5,675 bases of DNA, taken from contig JABDMQ010000063.1 of NCBI GenBank assembly GCA_013001365.1, positions 1 to 5,675 on the forward strand, written 5' to 3'. Shown one piece after another: positions 1-5,675 of this stretch. A model generated the notes under the pieces. That model was not told where the DNA came from and searched no databases. It was given only the letters and a program-made list of their open reading frames with translations. The DNA comes from Flavobacteriaceae bacterium. Its GTDB lineage: Bacteria > Bacteroidota > Bacteroidia > Flavobacteriales > Flavobacteriaceae. Both the position numbers and the translations under genes were made by a program. How positions within the stretch are numbered: position 1 is the stretch's first letter; every line of letters starts with the position of its first letter.

Positions 1-1
1 G

Positions 2-193
2 GATTGGGGTCAGCAAAGATTCGCCTTCAGAAACACTCAGATATTAGAAACTGAATCTGCATCTGGTGGATCGACGCCGGTTTTTAGCTTGAATGAATCT
101 GTACTAGAAGACGGTCCTGATCAGTTAGATGATATAGGAATACAAAGTTCAAGATGGCAAATGCAAGTAGGATTGAGATATATCTTCAACTAA
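2..193 (+). CDS. C-terminal end of an outer-membrane beta-barrel protein, probably an Oar-like TonB-dependent receptor (partial, 5' end outside window)
   Basis: An open frame enters from the left edge and runs 63 codons to a TAA at 191-193. The visible protein begins DWGQQRFAFRNTQ and ends SSRWQMQVGLRYIFN. The ending is an amphipathic beta-strand with alternating hydrophobic residues and an aromatic residue next to last, the usual closing strand and BAM-recognition signal of an outer-membrane barrel. The pattern 'SRWxxQxGLRYIFN' is typical of large Bacteroidota TonB-dependent receptors of the Oar/carboxypeptidase-regulatory type (recognition from family knowledge, no search run). The plug and N-terminal domains are not in the window, so the substrate cannot be guessed. 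Transcription appears to end at the hairpin about 20 bp downstream, separating it from the next gene. Another kind of beta-barrel protein is the main alternative. Confidence 0.75.
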   Translation, partial: DWGQQRFAFRNTQILETESASGGSTPVFSLNESVLEDGPDQLDDIGIQSSRWQMQVGLRYIFN

Positions 194-212
194 CATTAAC
201 ATTTATTTATAT

Positions 213-246
213 AAAGAACCTCGCTATTAATGCGAGGTTTTTTTTT
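213..246 (+). terminator. Rho-independent terminator after the barrel-protein gene
   Basis: A perfect inverted repeat, AACCTCGC (217-224) and GCGAGGTT (232-239), encloses a 7-nt loop and is followed by an uninterrupted T run to 246. The A-rich bases before the left arm can pair with the T run and lengthen the stem. It lies 20-50 bp after the TAA of the upstream gene, the expected place for an intrinsic terminator. Confidence 0.9.
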
Positions 247-258
247 ATTCAAAATCAT

Positions 259-266
259 TACATTTA
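259..266 (+). promoter_or_regulatory. Possible -7 promoter element for the four-helix membrane protein gene
   Basis: TACATTTA matches the Bacteroidota -7 consensus TAnnTTTG at all fixed positions except the last. It sits 20 bp before the ATG at 287 and just after the upstream terminator, so a separate promoter is expected somewhere in these 40 bp. No convincing -33 TTG/TTTG is present, because that position falls in the terminator T run. The call rests on position and one imperfect motif. Confidence 0.3.
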
Positions 267-286
267 CCTAAACTAAACCATTCATC

Positions 287-727
287 ATGTACGAAATTAT
301 TCTGGTATTGCATTCTTATTGGGCCTATTTGGCCATTCTTATTTTGGTCTTGGCAACCATCAATTCCTTGATTAAATTTTTTGGAAAGAAAGAATTTCAT
401 GCCAAGGATTTAAGAATCAGCCTTTTTACGTTGATTGTTTCTCATATTCAGTTGCTACTCGGATTAGTACTTTACTTCGTTTCCCCGAGGTTTCAATTAT
501 GGTCTGAAAGCGGTATGGGAGGCATCATGAAAGATTCTATTAATAGGTTATATTTAGTTGAGCACCCGTTAATAAACATTATTGCGATAATACTTATAAC
601 GATAGGATACAGCAAGCACAAGAAAAAATCGACTTCCTCCTCAAAATTCAAGATATTAAGCATTTTCTATGCAATTGCACTAGTGTTATTGCTTTCAAGA
701 ATCCCATGGGACGTATGGCCTAACTAA
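287..727 (+). CDS. Four-helix integral membrane protein of a Bacteroidota family, function unknown (similar proteins sometimes labelled cytochrome b-like)
   Basis: This 146-residue protein has four hydrophobic segments at about residues 4-29, 44-65, 90-108 and 122-139. The links are short and basic, notably K30-K35 and K110-K114, and the last is followed by a short RIPWDVWPN tail. Histidines lie in or beside membrane segments: H9 in LHSYW, H53 in SHIQLLLG and H93 in VEHPL. They could ligate heme or metal, which may explain why relatives are sometimes named cytochrome b-like; this is recalled family knowledge and no CxxCH or other definitive heme motif is present. MGxxMKxSxxRxYxVEHP reads as the most constrained part. 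The ATG at 287 is the only sensible start because the first helix begins at once. No Shine-Dalgarno is visible, as is usual in this phylum. Terminators on both sides make it a single-gene transcript. The gene call is secure, the function is not. Confidence 0.85.
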   Translation: MYEIILVLHSYWAYLAILILVLATINSLIKFFGKKEFHAKDLRISLFTLIVSHIQLLLGLVLYFVSPRFQLWSESGMGGIMKDSINRLYLVEHPLINIIAIILITIGYSKHKKKSTSSSKFKILSIFYAIALVLLLSRIPWDVWPN

Positions 728-734
728 TGAAACA

Positions 735-761
735 AAAAGAGGTGCATTATGCACCTCTTTT
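735..761. terminator. Bidirectional hairpin terminator between convergent genes
   Basis: A perfect 11-bp inverted repeat, AAAAGAGGTGC (735-745) and GCACCTCTTTT (751-761), surrounds a 5-nt loop. Read rightward, it ends in TTTT after the membrane-protein gene, whose stop is at 725-727. Read leftward, the complementary strand gives a long T-rich tail (CTTTTTGTTT) after the nuclease gene, whose stop codon is at 785-787. One hairpin therefore serves both genes, with the better U-tract in the leftward direction. Confidence 0.88.
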
Positions 762-784
762 AATTCGTTGTTAATTCTGAAATT

Positions 785-1837
785 TTAATTCACTTGTTTT
801 ATAATATAGGCATAAACCGGAAAGTGATCACTAAACCCTCCTGTGAACCCTCCATCTGCAAAACTGCGTAACGGATAGCCTTTATAACGGCCTCGTTTAT
901 TTGTTAGGTAATGCTTATTATAGATTCCTGCTTTGTAAAATCGGTAAGATGAATAGTCCTTTTCCAGGAATGGCTGTGTCATCAATACTTGATCAAATAA
1001 ACTCCAAGCATCACGATATGCGTTTGACCCCAATCCTTTTTTGGACAGTTCTTCCATGGGGTTATAAATGCCTTTTAATTCCACATCCTCCTTATCTTTT
1101 TTGGCTTTCAAAACATCTTTCACGCTGGCATTGATTGGGTCGTCGTTTAGGTCTCCCATAGTAAAGATCTTAGCATAGGGATCCAATACTTGAAGAGAAT
1201 CAATAATGTGTTTGTTCAATTTAGCAGCTGCCACACGTTTTGGTCTACTCCGGGCTTCGCCGCCACGCCGAGAAGGCCAATGATTAACAATAAAATGCAT
1301 TGGTTCCCCATCAAACAGGCCACTTACCAATAATTGGTCTCTAGTATAAATGCGTTTTCTTGATGCATCGTCAAAAATCTTCAACTCATGATTAATGGAA
1401 TTCTGAGGTTGGAAAATAGCCTTTTGGTATAACAAAGCTACATCAATGCCTCGAGCGTCTGGCGAATCGAAATGAATAATGCCATAATCTTTTTCAAGAA
1501 GTTGTGGGTCATTAACCACATCTTCCAAGACTTTCCTATTCTCGACTTCAGAGACACCTATGACGGCAGGTGAATTCTTGGTAACATCTGACCCAATATC
1601 GGCAATGACACGTGCCATGTTCTGCACTTTTTTCTTGTAGATTTCACCCACATTAGCCTTCATTTCCATTATTGGACTTGCTTCATCGAACTTATTTGGG
1701 TCATTGATGGTATCGAACAAGTTTTCCAAGTTGTAAAAGGCTATCGTATGGATCTTGAATTTCTTTTTTTCTTGAGTATACCCTGTTAATGTAAGGAGCA
1801 AGAAAAGCATGACAAGTGAGGCTTTTGAGATTCTCAT
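785..1837 (-). CDS. Exported endonuclease/exonuclease/phosphatase (EEP) family protein, probable nuclease or phosphodiesterase
   Basis: The 350-residue protein begins with a Sec signal peptide (MRISK, a hydrophobic core at about 7-18, then GYTQ at 19-22) with no lipobox cysteine. The rest is one EEP (DNase I-like) domain with its motifs in order: FYNLENLFD (N36, E38), the metal-site GVSEVEN (E97, E99), a GIDVALLY strand at 130-137, VNHWPSRRGG with catalytic-type H186, GDLNDDP with D229 and N231, FDQVL with D282, and a terminal SDHFPV (D337, H338). All key acidic residues and histidines are present, so it should be active. The fold hydrolyses phosphodiester or phosphomonoester bonds with a divalent metal; DNA, RNA, nucleotides and other organophosphates are all possible. 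The chain ends 12 residues after the SDH motif, leaving no room for a type IX secretion domain, so a periplasmic location is likeliest. It is divergent from the receptor-lipoprotein pair on the right, suggesting a shared pathway. Confidence 0.93.
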   Translation of the reverse strand: MRISKASLVMLFLLLTLTGYTQEKKKFKIHTIAFYNLENLFDTINDPNKFDEASPIMEMKANVGEIYKKKVQNMARVIADIGSDVTKNSPAVIGVSEVENRKVLEDVVNDPQLLEKDYGIIHFDSPDARGIDVALLYQKAIFQPQNSINHELKIFDDASRKRIYTRDQLLVSGLFDGEPMHFIVNHWPSRRGGEARSRPKRVAAAKLNKHIIDSLQVLDPYAKIFTMGDLNDDPINASVKDVLKAKKDKEDVELKGIYNPMEELSKKGLGSNAYRDAWSLFDQVLMTQPFLEKDYSSYRFYKAGIYNKHYLTNKRGRYKGYPLRSFADGGFTGGFSDHFPVYAYIIKQVN

Positions 1838-1883
1838 TCTCGGGATTGTTATGTTACTGTTTTCAAGATAGCAAATGTTGGAC

Positions 1884-1891
1884 CAAAAGTA
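1884..1891 (-). promoter_or_regulatory. -7 promoter element for the EEP nuclease gene
   Basis: On the minus strand this reads TACTTTTG, a full match to the Bacteroidota -7 consensus TAnnTTTG. It lies 46 bp before the nuclease ATG (1837, minus strand), giving a leader of about 40 nt. No good TTG is seen at the -33 position. A second candidate, AACATTTG at 1872-1879, has one mismatch and is closer to the start codon. Confidence 0.5.
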
Positions 1892-1911
1892 TGTATTTAT
1901 AATAAAAGATG

Positions 1912-1919
1912 TAAATTTG
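1912..1919 (+). promoter_or_regulatory. -7 promoter element for the receptor-lipoprotein operon
   Basis: TAAATTTG matches TAnnTTTG at every fixed position and lies 53 bp before the receptor ATG, giving a leader of roughly 45-50 nt. The -33 region carries no clear TTG; the nearest, at 1878-1880, is too far upstream. It is separated by only 20 AT-rich bp from the opposing -7 element at 1884-1891, so the two promoters overlap. Confidence 0.5.
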
Positions 1920-1972
1920 AGTGCCTTAAATACTCTTTCATTTACGAAGCTTAAAAAACGTTATTTCAGAAT

Positions 1973-4786
1973 ATGAAAAAACTTTTATTTACTTTATTGC
2001 TAGGGACTTTTTCGGCTTTTATGGCAATAGCACAGAACACCTTGATAAAAGGCAGTGTTTTGGATGCCGTTACTAGTAGTCCTATTCCTGATGTCTCAAT
2101 TATTATTGAAGAAACTGAGCAATCAGCAACGACAGATGCCTTGGGGGAATTTACATTTTCAACCAATGTCCCTTTAGGTGAGCAGGTACTGAGAGTTTCC
2201 AAGATAGGGTACTTGACCAAGCGTTATCCAATTGTGGTAAATGAAGGGCAGACCGTGGATATTACAGATATGACCTTGGAAATAGATGTAAGTGACCAGG
2301 TTGACCTTTTCACTATAACTCTTTCTGACGACGAGCTTAATGACGATACAAGTGGTGCGGATAATATTTCAGGCTTATTACAATCTTCTCGTGATGTTTT
2401 TCAGAGAACGGCTGCTTTTGAATTCAGTCCTTCATTTTTCAGGGTAAGAGGGTTAGATTCTGAAAACGGTTCTATACTGATCAACGGAATAGAAATGAAC
2501 AAGATATATAATGGAAGACCTCAATGGAGCAATTGGGGTGGGTTGAATGATGTTGTTAGAAATCAAGAACTTACAATTGGTCTTGCGCCTTCAAGTTATA
2601 ATTTCGGCGGTATCCTGGGAACTACAAATATTAATACAAGGGCTACCAACTATCGGGAAGGCGGTCAGGTTACATATTCATCTTCAAATAGAAGTTATAC
2701 CAATAGGATGATGGCGAGCTACTCATCAGGGTTGATGAAAGGCAATTTTGCATATACGATCATGGCAAGTAGACGTTTTGGGGAAGAGGGTTATCAAGAT
2801 GCTACATTATACGATGCGAATTCATTCTTTGTCTCAGTTGAAAAGAAGATCAATGATAAGCATAGTCTTAATTTCACTTCTATTTACGCACAGAACAGAA
2901 GAGGAAAATCCTCGCCAAATACGCAAGAGGTCTATGACCTAAAGGACATTAGGTATAATGAATATTGGGGCTACCAAGATGGGGAAAAACGAAACTCTCG
3001 AGTTAAAGAAGTTGAAGAGCCTATTGTAATGCTGAATCACTTTTGGGACATTTCCAATAAAACCACGTTAAACACGAATTTGGCATATCAATTTGGAAGT
3101 TTGGGTAATAGCCGATTGAATTTCACTGGGGCAAATCTCGTAACCACTTCTGACGGACAAAACGTTTACGAAGGTGGTGGAAGAAATCCTAGTCCAACTT
3201 ACTATCAAAAATTACCTAGCTATTTTGAAAGGAATTTCCCTGATGACCTGGAATTTGCTTATGGCGCACAGCAAGAATTCCTTAATGATGGTCAGATCAA
3301 ATGGCAACAGATGTACGATGCCAATCTGGCCAATGCTGCTCAAGGAAAGAATTCTACTTATATCCTTTACGAAGACAGGGTCGATGATAAACAGTTAACC
3401 TTGAACACGATATTGAATACTGAGCTTAACGATAACATTCTAATTAATGCATCGCTTAATTACAAGACATTGGAATCTGAGAATTTTGCAGAGATCATCG
3501 ATCTTCTTGGAGGAACGGGGTATTTGAATGTTGATGGTTTCGAAGGCACCCAGAATGACCTGTTGAATCCCAATAGAGTAGCATTGCAGGGCGATAGGTT
3601 CAGTTATAACTATAACATAAATGCTGATGTCTTAAGCGGTTATGCTCAAGCGCAGTTCAAGTACAATAAATTTGATTTTTACCTTTCTGCTAATGTAACA
3701 AGTACAAAGTACCAGAGGGAAGGACTTTATCAAAATGAGTTATTCAAGGACAATTCGGTTGGTAAAGGAAGGGAACTTTCATTTTCTGGTTTTGGTGCAA
3801 AAGGAGGACTTACTTATAAAATTACCGGGAAGCATCTTGTGGATTTAAATGCTGGATACATAACTAGAGCTCCTTCAATTCGTAATACCTATTCAAATTC
3901 AAGGTCCAATCACAACATAGTTCCAAATATAAGTGAGGAAAAAATCACAGCACTTGATGGAAGTTATATTTTCAGGTCTCCTATTTTAAAGGCGAAATTA
4001 ACGGGCTTTTATACCAAGATCGAAGATGCCAATGAAATATCATTTTTCTTCACTGAAGACATTGGAAGTGTTATCGCGGCAACTGGAACGCAAGAATCGG
4101 GAGACGATACTGGAGAGTTTATACAAGAGATCCTACAAGGGATCGATAAGAAACATATAGGAGCCGAATTAGGCATTGAAGCTCAAGTGACACCAACAAT
4201 TAAATTGAAAGGAGCTGCCTCGATAGGACAATATACATATGATAATGATCCAGATCTTTATATCTCCTCAGACAGGTTCAATAATTTTTATGTAGGTAAA
4301 TCTTTTTTAAAGGACTACAGAATTGCCTCAGGGCCGCAACGAGCTTATTCTGTAGGATTCGAATATCGTGATCCTGATTATTGGTGGGTTGGGGCTACAA
4401 CAAACTTCTTTACCAATACCTATGTAGATGTCAGTCCGCTTAGAAGAACCAGCAACTTCTATTCGGATGTAGATGGTCTTCCTTACAATGATTATGACGA
4501 TTCCTTAGCAAGGGAATTATTGAGACAAGAAGAATTTGATGAATATATGGTCGTTAATTTAATAGGCGGTAAATCCTGGAAGATCGGAGACTACTTTGTT
4601 GGGTTTTTCGCTAGTGTAGGAAACCTATTGGACAAAGAGTACAAAACTGGTGGCTTTGAACAGGGCCGATTCTCAGGTTATCGTGAATTAAGAGATGACC
4701 AAGCATTGAACAGACCTGTATTTGGCTCTAGATATTGGTATGGAAGAGGAACTAATTATTTTGTAAATCTATACTTCAGATTCTAA
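1973..4786 (+). CDS. TonB-dependent outer-membrane receptor with carboxypeptidase-regulatory-like N-terminal domain
   Basis: This 937-residue receptor starts with a Sec signal peptide (MKKLLFTLLLG, cleavage likely after AIA at residue 20). A CarboxypepD_reg-like beta-sandwich follows at about 24-104 (IKGSVLDAVTSSPIPDVSI, then GEFTF and VSKIGYLTKRY). The plug runs from about 128 to 224 and holds RVRGLDSENGSILINGIEMN (157-176) and the SYNFGGILGTTNINTRA region; the 22-strand-type barrel fills the remainder, closing with YFVNLYFRF, a terminal-aromatic BAM signal. Between the first domain and the plug, where a Ton box should lie, is VDLFTITLSDDELNDD (110-125) instead of a classical EEVVVTG-like box. 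It imports an unknown ligand across the outer membrane using TonB energy. It is not a typical SusC in sequence, and the next gene is a DUF5689-type lipoprotein rather than SusD. The start at 1973 directly precedes the signal peptide. No Shine-Dalgarno is visible. Confidence 0.94.
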   Translation: MKKLLFTLLLGTFSAFMAIAQNTLIKGSVLDAVTSSPIPDVSIIIEETEQSATTDALGEFTFSTNVPLGEQVLRVSKIGYLTKRYPIVVNEGQTVDITDMTLEIDVSDQVDLFTITLSDDELNDDTSGADNISGLLQSSRDVFQRTAAFEFSPSFFRVRGLDSENGSILINGIEMNKIYNGRPQWSNWGGLNDVVRNQELTIGLAPSSYNFGGILGTTNINTRATNYREGGQVTYSSSNRSYTNRMMASYSSGLMKGNFAYTIMASRRFGEEGYQDATLYDANSFFVSVEKKINDKHSLNFTSIYAQNRRGKSSPNTQEVYDLKDIRYNEYWGYQDGEKRNSRVKEVEEPIVMLNHFWDISNKTTLNTNLAYQFGSLGNSRLNFTGANLVTTSDGQNVYEGGGRNPSPTYYQKLPSYFERNFPDDLEFAYGAQQEFLNDGQIKWQQMYDANLANAAQGKNSTYILYEDRVDDKQLTLNTILNTELNDNILINASLNYKTLESENFAEIIDLLGGTGYLNVDGFEGTQNDLLNPNRVALQGDRFSYNYNINADVLSGYAQAQFKYNKFDFYLSANVTSTKYQREGLYQNELFKDNSVGKGRELSFSGFGAKGGLTYKITGKHLVDLNAGYITRAPSIRNTYSNSRSNHNIVPNISEEKITALDGSYIFRSPILKAKLTGFYTKIEDANEISFFFTEDIGSVIAATGTQESGDDTGEFIQEILQGIDKKHIGAELGIEAQVTPTIKLKGAASIGQYTYDNDPDLYISSDRFNNFYVGKSFLKDYRIASGPQRAYSVGFEYRDPDYWWVGATTNFFTNTYVDVSPLRRTSNFYSDVDGLPYNDYDDSLARELLRQEEFDEYMVVNLIGGKSWKIGDYFVGFFASVGNLLDKEYKTGGFEQGRFSGYRELRDDQALNRPVFGSRYWYGRGTNYFVNLYFRF

Positions 4787-4794
4787 CAAGAACT

Positions 4795-5675
4795 ATGAAA
4801 AATATAATACTATTGAAGATGAAAACTAATAAAATACTATCCTATTTAAGTATTGCAGTACTTGCATTATTCTTGGCATCATGTGTCAATGACGATGACT
4901 ATGCAACGCCAAGTCCTTCAGGTACCGAAGATCCTGTTCTTACTGGCCAACAAACATCCTTTCAAGCTATTTACTCAAGGCTGGCTCAAGCTAATGCCGA
5001 TGGCGACGCAACTGCTATAATCGAAGATGATGAAGACCTTTATTTAGTTGGTTACGTTGTTTCAAGCGATCAATCGGGCAACTTTTTTGAAGAACTCATC
5101 ATACAGAACAAAACAGATGACAGCGATTCGATGGATGATCCACGATTAGGATTAAGACTAGCTGTAAACGTAAGTAGTCTTTCTGACACCTATGAATTTG
5201 GGAGGAAGGTTTTTGTAAAACTAAATGGATTGACCATAGGAACCGCTAATGGAATTTTGACGGTTGCCAAAGGAGAAGGAAGCCAAGTAGAGCAAATCCA
5301 AGAATTTGAATACAGGGATATTATCCTTAGAGGTGGTGAGGTCGCAACAATAACTCCTAAAGTAGTTGCCATTGGAGACCTTACCGAGCAGGACCTTAAT
5401 ACATTCATTCAATTTGATAATGCACAGATCAACAGAAATGAGTTGAGCTTGACTTATGCAGGAGAGCCATCTGATGAATTTGATGGCTTTAGGATTATTG
5501 AAAGCTGCGATGATAACTCATCCATGCTTTTGCAAACCAGTACGTTTGCTGATTTTAAATCAGTTCAAGGGGCTCACGGAAGAGGTTCTATTCAAGGAAT
5601 CATGTCCAGGGATTTTGGCGACGATTTCAATGTATTCGTTATTAATTCTGTAGCAGATGTTAACTTTGTGAATAC
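4795..5675 (+). CDS. DUF5689-type surface lipoprotein, partial (3' end outside window)
   Basis: An open frame of 293 codons runs to the right edge without a stop. From the ATG at 4795 a lipoprotein signal peptide leads to lipobox LASC, with Cys30 encoded at 4882-4884. A second in-frame ATG at 4819 gives a tidier 21-residue signal peptide and may be the true start; neither has a Shine-Dalgarno. The mature protein begins CVNDDDYATPSPSG, an acidic stretch like the surface-export signals of Bacteroidota lipoproteins. The body resembles DUF5689: DLYLVGYVVSSDQSGNFFEEL (81-101), YEFGRKVFVKLNGL (133-146), a GILTVAKG strand, EVATITPKVV (182-191), LNTFIQFDNAQ (201-211) and GSIQGIMSRDF (264-274), consistent with OB-like beta folds (family assignment from memory, no search). 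Eight bp separate it from the receptor stop with no terminator, so they form one operon and it probably works as the receptor's surface partner. It may carry further domains beyond the window. Confidence 0.87.
   Translation, partial: MKNIILLKMKTNKILSYLSIAVLALFLASCVNDDDYATPSPSGTEDPVLTGQQTSFQAIYSRLAQANADGDATAIIEDDEDLYLVGYVVSSDQSGNFFEELIIQNKTDDSDSMDDPRLGLRLAVNVSSLSDTYEFGRKVFVKLNGLTIGTANGILTVAKGEGSQVEQIQEFEYRDIILRGGEVATITPKVVAIGDLTEQDLNTFIQFDNAQINRNELSLTYAGEPSDEFDGFRIIESCDDNSSMLLQTSTFADFKSVQGAHGRGSIQGIMSRDFGDDFNVFVINSVADVNFVN

Noticed and set aside
901..1134. A plus-strand open frame of 77 codons inside the nuclease region
   Set aside because: It lies entirely antisense to the EEP gene, whose motifs are intact across this stretch, and its translation shows no recognisable domain or signal.
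1966..2220. A minus-strand open frame overlapping the start of the receptor gene
   Set aside because: It is antisense to the signal peptide and regulatory-like domain of the receptor and has no plausible promoter or protein family character.
4787..4818. A possible separate short peptide or leader between the receptor and the lipoprotein
   Set aside because: The ATG at 4795 is in frame with the ATG at 4819 and the lipobox, so this is an alternative N-terminus of the same protein.
5190..5412. Two overlapping minus-strand open frames in the lipoprotein gene
   Set aside because: Both are antisense to a continuous coding frame with DUF5689 features; their translations look like compositional by-products.
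5456..5653. A plus-strand open frame of 65 codons near the right edge
   Set aside because: It is out of frame with the lipoprotein gene, which remains open and family-like through the whole stretch.
1973..5675. Classical SusC/SusD pair of a polysaccharide utilisation locus
   Set aside because: The receptor lacks the usual Ton box and SusC-type signature, the second protein is a beta-rich DUF5689-type lipoprotein rather than a helical SusD, and the neighbouring enzyme is EEP-fold rather than a glycoside hydrolase or lyase.

Overview
The window looks like ordinary chromosomal DNA from a member of the Bacteroidota, most likely a marine-type Flavobacteriaceae (inference). The evidence is low G+C, start codons without Shine-Dalgarno sequences, TAnnTTTG-type -7 promoter elements, TonB-dependent receptors with a carboxypeptidase-like N-terminal domain, and a lipoprotein with an acidic stretch right after its lipid-anchored cysteine. 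No mobile element, CRISPR array, tRNA, rRNA or phage signature was seen.

Layout from left to right: (i) the last 63 codons of an outer-membrane beta-barrel protein, probably an Oar-like TonB-dependent receptor, closed by a strong hairpin terminator; (ii) a short stand-alone gene for a four-helix membrane protein with conserved-looking histidines, of unknown function; (iii) a shared bidirectional terminator where that gene converges on (iv) a minus-strand gene for a secreted endonuclease/exonuclease/phosphatase (EEP) family protein; (v) a 135-bp divergent promoter region with a TAnnTTTG -7 element in each direction; (vi) a large TonB-dependent receptor gene reading right; and (vii), 8 bp downstream, a DUF5689-type surface lipoprotein gene that runs off the right end of the window.

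The right half is the coherent unit. An exported EEP nuclease/phosphodiesterase is transcribed back-to-back with a receptor-lipoprotein pair arranged like SusC/SusD, but with a DUF5689 lipoprotein in place of SusD. A reasonable inference is a system that takes up a phosphodiester-containing substrate (nucleic acid, nucleotides or another organophosphate) and cleaves it in the periplasm. The substrate is not shown by the sequence. The protein families are recognisable and appear to be widespread in Flavobacteriia, so this is an under-characterised system rather than a wholly new one.
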